Shown piece after piece: positions 9,553 to 18,381 of a stretch of 64,000 bases of DNA. A program made the position numbers and the translations under genes. The stretch's first letter is position 1, and every line of letters starts with the position of its first letter. The notes beneath the pieces are model-generated. The model was not told where the DNA came from and ran no database searches. It saw only the letters and a program-made list of their open reading frames with translations. Source of the DNA: Desulfovibrio desulfuricans DSM 642 (GTDB lineage: Bacteria > Desulfobacterota > Desulfovibrionia > Desulfovibrionales > Desulfovibrionaceae); NCBI RefSeq assembly GCF_000420465.1, contig NZ_ATUZ01000011.1, positions 771,435 to 835,434 on the forward strand, written 5' to 3'.

Positions 9553-9566
9553 CTTGTATAAGTATA
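9553..9566. promoter_or_regulatory. Candidate operator between malic enzyme and FadR-type regulator
   Basis: A perfect inverted repeat TGTATA-AG-TATACA sits in the divergent intergenic region. FadR-type GntR regulators typically bind short palindromes of the form TNGTNNNACNA, so this is a reasonable site for the adjacent regulator. Confidence 0.45.
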
Positions 9567-9707
9567 CAGAAATTCATGGGGTAAGGAAATATCTTATGAA
9601 AATTTTGTAACGGTTTATGGGATTACTGCTTTTTTGACGCATACAAATTCTTGTTTTTTCAAAAAGATGCGGCGTACCGCAGACCTCAAGGAGAAACGAA
9701 TTTCGCC

Positions 9708-10496
9708 ATGAATACCGAAAATTCGAAAAATATGGATGCCGAGGCACAGGCCGGAAGAAAGCGCAACATCCAGCGCCCCAGAGTACACACCGAGGTGCTG
9801 AGCTGTCTGCTGGATGACATTCAGAGCGGCGTTTATCAGGTAGGGCAAAAGCTGCCTTCCGAGCGCGAATTGATGGACGAGTTCGGCGTGGGACGGCCTG
9901 CTGTGCGCGAGGCGCTTTCCGGTCTGGCGCGCATGGGCCTCATTGAGGTATCGCCCGGCATGCGCGCCCGCGTGTGCCGCCTGACGCTCAAGCCCCTGCT
10001 GCGCGAAATGAGGGCTACGCTGGAAATTTACTCCAGCTCGCCTGACGGCTGGCGTCAACTGCACGATCTGCGGCTCTTTTTTGAAACCGCCGTGGTGCGT
10101 CGCATGGCTCTTGAAATAACTGATGAACAGCTGACCCGCCTGGACGAGCAGCTGCAAAACCAGCGCAGGTTGCTGGATGCATCGGAAATACGCGCTTTTG
10201 CCGAAGCGGATATTGATTTCCACCGTTATCTTGTGGAGTGCATGGGCAACAATTTTCTCGGGCTGTTGGCCGAAGGCTTTGCCGGATGGCTGATCACGCC
10301 TTTGTACGCCTCCTTGCAGGTACGCAAGCAGAGCGAACGTTCATACCGCGCCCACGTTGGCGTGTACGAAGCGCTCAAAAAGCGTGATCCGGATCTGGCG
10401 GAAAAGGCCATGCGCGCTCACCTGGACGAAATGCGCGGCATTTATCAGGTGGATGTGATGGTTGATGAGGACGAGCCAGCGAAAGATCAGAATTAG
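9708..10496 (+). CDS. GntR/FadR-family transcriptional regulator
   Basis: A 262-residue DNA-binding regulator. The winged helix-turn-helix at about residues 25-95 contains the typical GQKLPSERELMDEFGVGRPAVREAL. An all-helical FCD effector-binding domain follows to about residue 245, of the type that binds small carboxylates through a metal. The N-terminus has about 20 extra polar residues. ATG 9708 has AAGGAG rather far upstream (about 14 bases), so a slightly later start is possible. It is divergent from the malic enzyme gene, which suggests regulation of malate, lactate or pyruvate metabolism; this is inference. Confidence 0.9.
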   Translation: MNTENSKNMDAEAQAGRKRNIQRPRVHTEVLSCLLDDIQSGVYQVGQKLPSERELMDEFGVGRPAVREALSGLARMGLIEVSPGMRARVCRLTLKPLLREMRATLEIYSSSPDGWRQLHDLRLFFETAVVRRMALEITDEQLTRLDEQLQNQRRLLDASEIRAFAEADIDFHRYLVECMGNNFLGLLAEGFAGWLITPLYASLQVRKQSERSYRAHVGVYEALKKRDPDLAEKAMRAHLDEMRGIYQVDVMVDEDEPAKDQN

Positions 10497-10603
10497 CACG
10501 GCTTCTGCCCGTATATTGTAGCAGAACCGGAATTGCCGCTGCGTCCTCTTGGGGCGGCGGCAATTCCTTTTTGCGGGGGGCTGGCGCAAGTTCGCAAGGA
10601 CGC

Positions 10604-10637
10604 AAAAAACCGCAACGGATTACCGTTGCGGTTTTTT
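10604..10637. terminator. Bidirectional terminator between the FadR-type gene and the SRP RNA
   Basis: The perfect stem CCGCAACGG / CCGTTGCGG is flanked by six A residues on one side and six T residues on the other. It can therefore end the plus-strand regulator transcript and the minus-strand SRP RNA. Confidence 0.9.
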
Positions 10638-10724
10638 GTGGGCCGGACACCCGGCAACGTCTGTTGCCGCTGCTTCCTTTCGGACCTGACGGGGTTGGCA
10701 GTGCTGCCGCCGTCCGGCTTGGCA
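10638..10724 (-). ncRNA. ffs: Signal recognition particle RNA (4.5S type)
   Basis: On the minus strand the sequence holds the invariant apical loop of bacterial SRP RNA, GTCAGGTCCGAAAGGAAGCA, where Ffh binds. The ends pair as GCCGGAC with GTCCGGC, and inner segments are also complementary, so a single long hairpin of about 80-90 bases forms. This is the small SRP RNA without an Alu domain. The 3' end runs directly into the A/T-flanked terminator. Exact ends are estimates. It is downstream of the amidohydrolase gene on the same strand but probably has its own promoter. Confidence 0.93.
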
Positions 10725-10753
10725 AGACACTTACCCGCAAAGCGGGTCGGCTG

Positions 10754-11587
10754 TCAATGGCTGTGCTGGCATTTAGCCTGCTCCGGACTGTCGCATAGAA
10801 GGGACGTGGCGTTGCTCATGATGGTTTCCATCTCCGAATCCTTGAGGCTGGCAAGGCGTTGCAGGCGTTGGCGCTCTTCCACCGGGTCATACAGCGGCCA
10901 ATCGGTGCCAAAGAGAATCCGCTCTCGCGGAAAAGCCCCAAGAAGTTTTTTGGCAAGCAGCGGGGTGGCAAAGGGCGTTGTGCTTGAGGTGTCAAACCAA
11001 AGGTTTTCAAACCTGTTGCCAGCAAGCGCCTCAAGCGCATGCGCCCACATGCGGTAACCGCCAAAATGCGCCGCAATCACCCTCATGCCGGGGAACTGGC
11101 GCAGAATGGCCGCCAGTTTGTAAGGGCAGGAGGGGTTTTGGGCGGGTGTTGTTCTGTCGCCGATGTGGATTTCAAACACAAAGTCTTTTTGCGCCTCTTC
11201 AAAAATGGGCAGAAGGCGAGGGTCGTCCAGCCAGAAGCTCTGAAAATCCGGGTGCAGCTTGATGCCCCGGATGCCGGCGGCCTTGATGCGCTTGAGCTCA
11301 GCCTCCCAGTTTTCATAGCCCGGGTGCACCGTACCAAAGGCGATGACCCTGTCTGCATGCTCCTTTTGCAAGGTGATGGCGTAGTTGTTTGCAGGAATAA
11401 CCTGGGCCGGTGCTGTGGCTGCGCACAAAACCACGCATTTTTCCATCTCGGCCTTACGCTCGCGCTCCAGCAGGTGGGCGATGGTGCCATCGCCCGCGCA
11501 GTTGACGCTATAAAAATCATTCAGGTGATCCACTGCCTTGTGCGCTATCTTGGGATGAAAGGCGTGGGTGTGTATGTCGATGTACAT
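10754..11587 (-). CDS. Amidohydrolase-family metal-dependent hydrolase
   Basis: A 277-residue TIM-barrel hydrolase of the amidohydrolase-2 type. Metal-ligand candidates are visible in order: HTH in DIHTHAF (residues 4-10), KLHPDF, H in EIHIGD, H in AAHFGG and the catalytic aspartate in FGTDWP. Such proteins hydrolyse or decarboxylate small carboxylates or lactones; the substrate cannot be read. Its start lies nine bases after the stop of the D-2-hydroxyacid dehydrogenase gene, so the two form an operon and may act on the same carboxylate. Confidence 0.85.
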   Translation of the reverse strand: MYIDIHTHAFHPKIAHKAVDHLNDFYSVNCAGDGTIAHLLERERKAEMEKCVVLCAATAPAQVIPANNYAITLQKEHADRVIAFGTVHPGYENWEAELKRIKAAGIRGIKLHPDFQSFWLDDPRLLPIFEEAQKDFVFEIHIGDRTTPAQNPSCPYKLAAILRQFPGMRVIAAHFGGYRMWAHALEALAGNRFENLWFDTSSTTPFATPLLAKKLLGAFPRERILFGTDWPLYDPVEERQRLQRLASLKDSEMETIMSNATSLLCDSPEQAKCQHSH

Positions 11588-11596
11588 GATTCGCGC

Positions 11597-12565
11597 TTAT
11601 TTTACCCCATTCACCACATTGACGGGGGTTCCTGCCTGCCAGCGCCGGATGTTCTCCGCCATGAGGTCAATGATGTTTTGCCGCGCACGTGTGGTAGCCC
11701 AGGCAATGTGCGGCGTAATCAGCGTATTGGGCGCTGAAAACAGGGGATTGTCGTCCTGCGGAGGTTCCTGCGCAAGAACGTCAGTGCCAAGACCTCGCAG
11801 ATGTCCGGATTTCAGGGCTTCTGCGGCGGCGGCTTCATCCACCAGCGGCCCGCGCGAGGTATTCAACAGGATAGCCCCCTTGCGCATGGACGATAGCGTT
11901 TTGGCATTGATGATATTGCGTGTTTCCTTGGTCAGCGGGCAGTGCAGGGAAACCACGTCTGATGCGCAAAGCAGGTGCTCAAGCGTGGCAAAGGCAAAGG
12001 GGCCGTAGGACGGCGGATCCTTGGGGGTGCGGCAGTAGGCGAGTACGCTCATGCCAAAAGCGTGGGCCAGTTCACCCATGCGGCGGCCTATGGAGCCAAA
12101 ACCAATCAGGCCCATGGTCAGCCCTTCGAGGCACAGAGGCGGGATCTTCCAGTAGCACCAGCTTTTGGATTTGAGCCAGTCGCCGCTTTTGACGCTCTCG
12201 GAATGCAGGCTTGTATGGCGGCACAGCTCAAGCAAGAGCGCCATTGCATGCTGCGCCACATCGCTCACGCCGTAAGCAACAACGTTGCACACAGGAACAT
12301 TGCGAGCGGCCAGCGCATCAACGTCTACAATATTATAGCCGGTGGCAAGAACGCCTACCATGCGGACATTGCTGTCCAGTTGCTCAAGATTTGCGCCAGT
12401 CAACGGGGTTTTGTTGACAAGCACCACGTCTGCCCCCTGGGTGCGCTCTGCAACCGCTTCGGTGGGAGTGGTTTCATAAATGGACACATCGCCAAGGGAT
12501 GCGATCGGCCCCCAATCCACATCGCCGGGATTGAGCACAGCACCGTCAAGAATGGCTATTTTCAT
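11597..12565 (-). CDS. D-2-hydroxyacid dehydrogenase (glycerate/hydroxypyruvate reductase-like)
   Basis: A 322-residue NAD(P)-dependent oxidoreductase that interconverts 2-oxoacids and D-2-hydroxyacids. The Rossmann motif GFGSIG is at residues 155-160. The catalytic triad is visible as Arg in NTSRGPLVDE, Glu in AQEPP and His in TPHIAW. The segment LATGYNIVDVDALAARNVPV is typical of the glycerate dehydrogenase/hydroxypyruvate reductase group. ATG 12565 has GAGG nine bases upstream; the longer in-frame start would add 17 unrelated residues. First gene of an operon with the amidohydrolase. Confidence 0.9.
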   Translation of the reverse strand: MKIAILDGAVLNPGDVDWGPIASLGDVSIYETTPTEAVAERTQGADVVLVNKTPLTGANLEQLDSNVRMVGVLATGYNIVDVDALAARNVPVCNVVAYGVSDVAQHAMALLLELCRHTSLHSESVKSGDWLKSKSWCYWKIPPLCLEGLTMGLIGFGSIGRRMGELAHAFGMSVLAYCRTPKDPPSYGPFAFATLEHLLCASDVVSLHCPLTKETRNIINAKTLSSMRKGAILLNTSRGPLVDEAAAAEALKSGHLRGLGTDVLAQEPPQDDNPLFSAPNTLITPHIAWATTRARQNIIDLMAENIRRWQAGTPVNVVNGVK

Positions 12566-12858
12566 GCAGGTAACCTCTGTTGCCTGCACTCTATCCTGTG
12601 ATGCCGCTACCCGCAAGTTCCCGGCGCAAAGTCATATATCCGTAACATTTGGGCGTATTTCTTGTTCCGGTGACAGTTAGTTGCGGCGGTAAATTTGCGC
12701 TGTTGTGTTCATCAAAGGCGGCAATGGTTTGCGCGATAGCTCTGTGCAGTGTGAAGCAAGGGTGCGAAGTCTACGCAGGCAGTGCGCACATCATGTGCTG
12801 GTGCAGATGTGGCCGCAAGGTTATGTCTGAAAAATACTTTGCTGGTCGTACACATGGC

Positions 12859-12890
12859 AAAAAAAGAGCCGCCCCAAGGGGCGGCTCTTT
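12859..12890 (-). terminator. Rho-independent terminator of the tol-pal operon
   Basis: On the minus strand AGAGCCGCCCC and GGGGCGGCTCT form a stem with a two-base loop, followed by a run of T residues, about 20 bases after the pal stop codon. Confidence 0.92.
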
Positions 12891-12911
12891 CAGTACTGGT
12901 CTTAAAAAAGA

Positions 12912-13379
12912 CTAGTGGGCGATCACGCGGAAGTCATCGCGGCGGTTCTTGGACCACGAAGCTTCGTTGTTACCCTGCACGGCGGGGTTTTCCTTGCCGT
13001 AGCTGATCATTTCCAGCTGGCTGGGGTTCACGCCAAGCGTAACCATGTATTCATAGGAAGCGCGGGCGCGACGTTCGCCGAGGGCGAGGTTGTATTCCTG
13101 GGTGCCGCGTTCGTCGCAGTTGCCTTCGATGCGCACGCGGATAGAGGAGTACTTCTTCAGCAGATCGGCCTTGGTCTTCAGCATTTCTTTGTATTCGGGC
13201 TTGATGTCGAATTTGTCGAAAGCGAAGTAGACGCGGGCGTCAGTGATCTGCTGGATGGCCGCACGCATTTCGGGGGTCAGGCCATCGTCATAGCCGGGTT
13301 CGCTGGTGGTTTTCTTTGCGCAACCGAAACCGGCGGCAAGGGCCATAACCAGAGCGAGAATAAGAGCATAGCGTTTCAT
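12912..13379 (-). CDS. pal: Peptidoglycan-associated lipoprotein Pal
   Basis: Outer-membrane lipoprotein that tethers the outer membrane to peptidoglycan and works with TolB and the TolQRA motor in envelope constriction. The 155-residue precursor has a signal peptide ending in a lipobox with Cys20. The OmpA-C domain holds the diaminopimelate-binding segment around EGNCDERGTQEYNLALG. ATG 13379 has AGGAGG upstream. It is the last gene of the tol-pal operon, 231 bases after tolB, so an additional promoter in that gap is possible. Confidence 0.96.
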   Translation of the reverse strand: MKRYALILALVMALAAGFGCAKKTTSEPGYDDGLTPEMRAAIQQITDARVYFAFDKFDIKPEYKEMLKTKADLLKKYSSIRVRIEGNCDERGTQEYNLALGERRARASYEYMVTLGVNPSQLEMISYGKENPAVQGNNEASWSKNRRDDFRVIAH

Positions 13380-13610
13380 TGTGTGTCCTCCTGAACAGCT
13401 CATTCTCCAAAAAAATTGATACCTTTCCTTTCTGCACACGCGAGGCCGTTTCGTCCTCGCATAACAGATGGTATCTGGCCCGCAATTTTTGTCAAGGCGT
13501 GGAAGGGGGTTTCGACGCACTTTCGTAAAATATTTTTTACCCATTTCGTCCCGTGAGGGCCGTAAAATCGAGTAAAAATGCGGGTAAGAGGCCTATCTGT
13601 TAATTTCTAG

Positions 13611-14924
13611 CTATTTTTGCTGACCGGGCATGCCCCAGCGCGGGAAGTAGACGGAACCACCACCGGTGGGCACCTGCTTCGCATCACCGCCGTGACGGGT
13701 GGTCAGGTAGATACCGTGACCGCTGCGCGTGGACGAGAACGCAATAAAGTAACTGTCGGCGCAGAAAGCGGGCTGTTCATCGCTGCCGGGGCCGAAAGTA
13801 ACCTGACGCTCCATGCCGGTAAGCATATCTTGCACAAAAATACGGTGACCATAATCGGTCATGCGGCTGTACACCACCAGGGTTCCGTCAGGCGACAGAT
13901 TGGCCTCAGTGTTGTACGTGCCGTTTTTGCTCACGCGTGTGACCGATCCGCTGCTCAGATCTTTGAGGAAAATCTGCGGGCCACCCAGGCGCGAAGAGGT
14001 AAATGCCATCTTGGTGCCCGTGCTGTCAAATGTGGGCGAAACGTTGATGGAGTCGTTCTGCTCAAGCACTCGTTCTTTCTGGAAAACGTGGTTCAGCTGG
14101 AAGATGACAGGGAACTTGCCGTTGGAAAGCGCCACGGCAACCTTGTTGTCGGGCATAAAGGCAGGGCCGATAACCACGTTACCAGGAAAGCGGATGCGCT
14201 GCACTTTGCCGCTGGAGCGATCCCATACGCCGAGGGCATGGGATTTTTCGTCAATGTGGGTAAAGACCACAAAGCGACCATCAGGCGACCATGCGGGCGA
14301 CATGGACTCGCCGGGCATGTTGGTGATCTGCCGCAGGTCGCGCCCGGTGGGCTTGACCAGCCACACGTTGGCGCTCATCTTGCCCGTCTTTTTTACAAAG
14401 GCAAGCGTGGAGCGGAAGAAGGCGCCATTGCCAGTAAGGGCTTCAAGCAGGTCGGCGCAGAATCGGTCGGCGACTTCGGGCAGGTCTTTGGAAGTAACCT
14501 TGGGATACTCCTTGCCGAAAAGCCGCCCGCCAGTGTTGGTTTCAAATGCGCGGATCTGCACGGGGCGGGTGCCGCTGTCGCCCTCGGGCCAGTAGGTCGT
14601 TACCACAATGTCCGACCCGGCAAGCTGGAAGCGCTTGAAATCGAGGGACGGCGGCTCATACCCGGGCAGAACAACGCCGCCAAGCACTGCTCTGGGATCG
14701 GTAAGGCGCATAAAGGGCAAAAAGCTCAGGTTTTCCTGCACGATTTTTTGCAGGTTGGTGCCCATGCTGTTCGCTTCAACAGAGGGGCCCTTGATGGGGG
14801 CCGCCAGGGCAAGGTTAACAATGTTTTGCCCCGGACCGTAAATGTCCACGCGCATGGCGGCCTGCGCCCCGCTTCCGAGAGCCAGCCAGAACCCCAGGGT
14901 CAGGAGAAGAAGCTGTTTTTTCAT
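13611..14924 (-). CDS. tolB: Tol-Pal system periplasmic protein TolB
   Basis: Periplasmic beta-propeller that binds Pal and connects it with TolA. The 437-residue length is normal. A signal peptide occupies about the first 22 residues, an alpha/beta domain follows to about residue 165, and then come repeated propeller blades with SPAWSPDGRFVVFT, NVSPTFDSTGTKMAFTS and NLSPDGTLVVYSRM. It starts 32 bases after the stop of the TonB-fold gene and is followed by pal. Confidence 0.95.
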   Translation of the reverse strand: MKKQLLLLTLGFWLALGSGAQAAMRVDIYGPGQNIVNLALAAPIKGPSVEANSMGTNLQKIVQENLSFLPFMRLTDPRAVLGGVVLPGYEPPSLDFKRFQLAGSDIVVTTYWPEGDSGTRPVQIRAFETNTGGRLFGKEYPKVTSKDLPEVADRFCADLLEALTGNGAFFRSTLAFVKKTGKMSANVWLVKPTGRDLRQITNMPGESMSPAWSPDGRFVVFTHIDEKSHALGVWDRSSGKVQRIRFPGNVVIGPAFMPDNKVAVALSNGKFPVIFQLNHVFQKERVLEQNDSINVSPTFDSTGTKMAFTSSRLGGPQIFLKDLSSGSVTRVSKNGTYNTEANLSPDGTLVVYSRMTDYGHRIFVQDMLTGMERQVTFGPGSDEQPAFCADSYFIAFSSTRSGHGIYLTTRHGGDAKQVPTGGGSVYFPRWGMPGQQK

Positions 14925-14956
14925 GGCGTCAGTATTCCTTGTTCAAGCAGCACGCC

Positions 14957-16201
14957 TCAGCGGCGCACCAGTGTAAGGGTGATGTCCAGCGTTCCCCCAA
15001 GTTCGGCGGGAGGAGGGGGCAAGCTGCCTGCTCGGCGTATGCCTCGCTGCACATATTTGTCAAGAAGCTTGTCGCCCGTGGGCGATATTACCTTGAAATC
15101 TGTGATTTCTCCCTGAGGGGAAATCGTAAGCCTCAGGCGTGTCTGGTATTCACCCGGCTCTGTTTCGGCAGGGATCAGGATGGCGTCGCGTATCTGCCGC
15201 GTCGCATCACGTCGATATTTTACACGATCAACGCCGGATGCGCCAGATGTAGTTGTGCCAGATGCGGTCGCGCCAGACGCTGGAATTCCCGAGGCGGCTA
15301 CTGTAGCGCGACCAGAGGGGGTGTCGGCTGAATCTGTTTTTGCCGGGGGCTGTGCTTTAGCCTGAGTCTGAGCCTGTGTACTGGCCTGAGCCTGTGCCGA
15401 AGCGGCCGCTGATGCGGCCTCCATGTCCGGATCGCCATAGGTGGGCAGATTGTCCACCTGTCGGGCTGGCTTTTCTGTTGCCGCTGGGGTGGCCTGTTCT
15501 GCTGCCGTGGGGCTGCTCCTGCCAATAAGCTGCGTGGCCGGTGTGTTATCAGCCTGAGTCGTGGCCGGAGCCTTTGCGCCCTTCTTTTTGCTTTCAGTAT
15601 TCGCCTTGGGGGCAGGCGCCGGGGCCACTGGCGCGGGCCTTACTTCCGGAGCGCCCTTGCCGCTGGCCTTGGCAATGGCCTCGGCTCTTTCACGGGCGCG
15701 GTCTTCTGCGGCTTCGGCTCTTGTGTCGCCAAGCGCGGCTTCGGCCTTGTTTCTGGCCTTGACCTCGGCCCGCAGCGCTTCTTCCGAACTCAGTGGTTCC
15801 GGCTTGGGCTTGCCCTTGGGGGTGCCGTTCCAGAATGTCAGGTGCACGTCCATGGGCGCGCCGTAAGGCGGTGTTCCAAAAGAACCAATTTGCCGCACCG
15901 CGCCGCATACCGAACTGTCAAAAGCTTCCAATCCCGAGGATTTGACGGGCTTGCAGTCTTCAACCTGCCCACGCCCGTTAACCGTGACCTTGAGGCGCAC
16001 CCTGAAATCGCTTTTAAGCGCCGGGGGCGGGGCCCATATTTCAATAATTTTGTCCAGCATGTTTCCGGCATAGCTGCTTTGATCAGCACTGGCGGCAGAA
16101 GCGGCAAAAGCCCCGACCGCCGTGACGTAAAAAAACGTCACGGCGATGAGGCTTGAGCATATGCAAAGACTGCTGAGGTGCGTGCGCGGTTGGGAAGGCA
16201 T
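14957..16201 (-). CDS. Exported protein with two TonB-C-like folds, in the tol operon
   Basis: A 414-residue protein inserted between tolA and tolB. It has a signal-like hydrophobic N-terminus (about residues 12-38). A first TolA/TonB C-terminal-like domain follows (about 45-128; pattern RLKVTVNGRGQVEDCKPVKSSG...FDSSV). Then comes a long Ala/Lys/Pro-rich linker, and a second TonB-C-like domain at about 330-414 (RLRLTISPQGEITDFKVISPTG). Each domain also contains a P-P-P/G turn typical of the fold. It may be an extra periplasmic linker between TolA and TolB or Pal. AGGAGG lies five bases before the ATG. I know no named family for this architecture. Confidence 0.75.
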   Translation of the reverse strand: MPSQPRTHLSSLCICSSLIAVTFFYVTAVGAFAASAASADQSSYAGNMLDKIIEIWAPPPALKSDFRVRLKVTVNGRGQVEDCKPVKSSGLEAFDSSVCGAVRQIGSFGTPPYGAPMDVHLTFWNGTPKGKPKPEPLSSEEALRAEVKARNKAEAALGDTRAEAAEDRARERAEAIAKASGKGAPEVRPAPVAPAPAPKANTESKKKGAKAPATTQADNTPATQLIGRSSPTAAEQATPAATEKPARQVDNLPTYGDPDMEAASAAASAQAQASTQAQTQAKAQPPAKTDSADTPSGRATVAASGIPASGATASGTTTSGASGVDRVKYRRDATRQIRDAILIPAETEPGEYQTRLRLTISPQGEITDFKVISPTGDKLLDKYVQRGIRRAGSLPPPPAELGGTLDITLTLVRR

Positions 16202-16250
16202 ATATCCTCCTGAATGCGCGCGTTACCAATTGCGCGTTTAGGTGGCCGCC

Positions 16251-17222
16251 TTAGCGGCCCATGAGTTCATCAAGCGTAAACACCAGGTCAAGGTCACCGT
16301 AATCCGCAGAAGGCGGGGGCGGGAACTGGCCGCTATTGGCAGTGCGTACAATGGCGCTCGCTGCGGATGCGTCAAACTGCGCATTGCCCGAACTGTGCGT
16401 TACTACGGGATTCTGCAACAGCTTGCCCTGGGCGTCTACCTTGACGTTGATGATGCAGCGCAGGTTCAGGCGGCTGGCCGAGGTAAAGCCCCAGTTGGGC
16501 CGTACTGCCAGCATGACCTGCCCCATGTACACATCGCCAAGGCCACCGCCGCCGGGGCCGGTGCCTTCGCCGCCGCCGCCGCCCCTGTTGCCGCCTGCGC
16601 GGCGCTGGGCCTGGGCGAGAGCCTGCTCCACGGCATTGCCCCTGTCGCCGGAATCTGCCCGCGAGGTGGCTTTGCGCGCCTGTTGCAAGGCCGCTGCCAC
16701 AGGGTCAACGTTGGACTTGGCGTCCTTGGATTCCTTGGCGTCCTTCTTGGCGTCCGCCTTGGGAGGCTCCGGCTTTTTCTGATCCTTTGGAGCTTCCTTA
16801 TGCGGTTCTTCCTTGGGCTTGGGCTTGTCTTCCTTTTTCTGCGCGATGGGTTTCGCTTCTTCCTTGGGTTCCGGCTTGGGCTGCGGTTTGGGCTCGGGCT
16901 TGGGCTCGGGCTTTTTCACAGCCGCTGTATCCTGCTTGGGCTGCGGCGGAACAGGTTTGGGCTCTTTAACTTCAACGCGCTCGGGCGCGGCCACTTCCGC
17001 CTTGGGGGCGGGCGGCGTAGGCGCAAGGGGGCCATCGCCGGGCTGCCCCATATGCCCGAGTATGGGCGAGGGGGTACGGTTGCCGCCTGTGGCACCCTCA
17101 ACCAGACTGATCATGACCGGAGGCGTGTCCAGCTTGATGGGCGGGCTGCTGGGCCAGAACCATATCAGCAAAAATATGGCCGCGTGCAGGCAGAATGAAA
17201 GAACGTATGAGGCCAGGCGCAT
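16251..17222 (-). CDS. tolA: TolA / energy-transducing TonB-type protein
   Basis: Inner-membrane protein that carries proton-motive energy from TolQR across the periplasm. The 323-residue protein has one N-terminal transmembrane helix (about residues 5-24). A long Pro/Lys/Glu-rich rod follows to about 165, with EPKPEPKPQPKPEPK-like repeats, then a Gly-rich hinge, and a C-terminal TolA/TonB domain (about 225-323; LRCIINVKVDAQGKLLQNPVV). Position directly after tolR and before tolB supports TolA over TonB. The coding strand is unusually rich in AAG/CCC/GAG repeats. Confidence 0.88.
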   Translation of the reverse strand: MRLASYVLSFCLHAAIFLLIWFWPSSPPIKLDTPPVMISLVEGATGGNRTPSPILGHMGQPGDGPLAPTPPAPKAEVAAPERVEVKEPKPVPPQPKQDTAAVKKPEPKPEPKPQPKPEPKEEAKPIAQKKEDKPKPKEEPHKEAPKDQKKPEPPKADAKKDAKESKDAKSNVDPVAAALQQARKATSRADSGDRGNAVEQALAQAQRRAGGNRGGGGGEGTGPGGGGLGDVYMGQVMLAVRPNWGFTSASRLNLRCIINVKVDAQGKLLQNPVVTHSSGNAQFDASAASAIVRTANSGQFPPPPSADYGDLDLVFTLDELMGR

Positions 17223-17231
17223 AGAGCAATC

Positions 17232-17684
17232 CTATTTTCGGGCGCGTGCGGGCTTGCCGCCCTTGGGCGAGGCATCATCTGGCTGTTCGGCGATAACGCC
17301 GAGCTTTTCGATGCCCACGGCCTTGATGTGACCCATGACTTCCACAACGGTGCCGTAAGGCACTGCCTTGTCGGCCTGCAGAAAGAGCGTCTTGTTCTTT
17401 TCCTTGACCAGACGCTGCAAATACCCCTCAAGGTCTTCCATGGTGTCCACGGGGTACTCGTCAAGGTACATCTTGCCGTCATTTCGCACGGTCAACACCA
17501 TGTGGTCGGCCTCGGTAGAAAGCACTTCTACCTGCTTGGTCTGCGGCAGATCCACGTCCAGCCCCTGACTCATCATAGGGGTAGCCACCATGAAGATGAT
17601 CAGCAGCACCAACATGACGTCCACAAAGGGCGTGACGTTGATGTCCGAAACAAATTTGTTGCCGCCGCCAACACTAGCGCCCAT
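17232..17684 (-). CDS. tolR: Tol-Pal motor protein TolR (ExbD family)
   Basis: A 150-residue proton-channel subunit with a single transmembrane helix (about residues 20-38), including the conserved membrane aspartate in [10 protein letters not shown] (D22). A periplasmic domain follows. The C-terminal 15 residues are a basic, Ala/Gly/Lys-rich tail. The start at 17684 is set by GGAGA upstream and by spacing of one base after the tolQ stop; the longer in-frame start would overlap tolQ. Confidence 0.93.
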   Translation of the reverse strand: MGASVGGGNKFVSDINVTPFVDVMLVLLIIFMVATPMMSQGLDVDLPQTKQVEVLSTEADHMVLTVRNDGKMYLDEYPVDTMEDLEGYLQRLVKEKNKTLFLQADKAVPYGTVVEVMGHIKAVGIEKLGVIAEQPDDASPKGGKPARARK

Positions 17685-17685
17685 G

Positions 17686-18381
17686 CTACATCTCCGTTGC
17701 GCCCGTGCGCTGCACGGGGCGGTGGGCGTTGATTTCGCGCTGGACTCGGTTGAGGAACACGCCGGCAAAATTCACCAGCAGCGTATCAACCTGCGAAAGC
17801 TTGCCCATGAAGATATTGAAGCCGATGGTGGCCGGAACAGCCACCGCCAGGCCGATGGCCGTAGCAACCAGAGCTTCCGAAATACCGGGGGCAACGGTGG
17901 CCAGGGAGGCCGACTTGAGCATGCCGATGGAGTGGAAGGAGCTCATGATGCCCCAGACCGTGCCAAACAGGCCGATAAAGGGGGCCGTGTTGGCGCAGGT
18001 GGCCAGAATAGACAGCGAGCTTTGCAGCCGGGCCAGTTCCGTGCCCACACCCTGACGCAGCGCGCGGCGAACGTTGTCGACCACCACTTCACTGCTGTTG
18101 CCAAGTTCTTTGGAACGGTTGAATTCAAGAACGCCCTGATGGGCGATGTAGTACAGCGGGGAAGTTGGGTCGGAACCCAAGGACTGCACGGCTTCGCGCA
18201 GATTGGCCGCCTTCTCGAACTTTTCCGTGCCGCTGAGAGCTTTTTTGTTAGCTGCGCTCAAGCCGATGAATTTCTGGATCATCAGCCCCCAGCTCGCAAT
18301 GGACATCATGACCAGAAACGCCAGCACCGCCTTGGCCACCAGGCTTGCCTGGGCGATCATCGAAAAAAAACTGAATTCCAT
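17686..18381 (-). CDS. tolQ: Tol-Pal motor protein TolQ (MotA/ExbB family)
   Basis: A 231-residue inner-membrane motor subunit. Three hydrophobic helices are visible: about residues 10-36, then a pair around 128-150 ([20 protein letters not shown]) and 165-195 with the channel-lining threonine-rich segment [15 protein letters not shown]. The large cytoplasmic loop lies between helices 1 and 2. The chosen ATG 18381 has GGAG nine bases upstream; another in-frame ATG lies four codons earlier. First gene of tolQ-R-A-(TonB-like)-B-pal. Confidence 0.93.
   Translation of the reverse strand: MEFSFFSMIAQASLVAKAVLAFLVMMSIASWGLMIQKFIGLSAANKKALSGTEKFEKAANLREAVQSLGSDPTSPLYYIAHQGVLEFNRSKELGNSSEVVVDNVRRALRQGVGTELARLQSSLSILATCANTAPFIGLFGTVWGIMSSFHSIGMLKSASLATVAPGISEALVATAIGLAVAVPATIGFNIFMGKLSQVDTLLVNFAGVFLNRVQREINAHRPVQRTGATEM

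Noticed and set aside
13617..15116. 499-codon open frame opposite tolB.
   Set aside because: Antisense shadow; tolB on the other strand is unambiguous.
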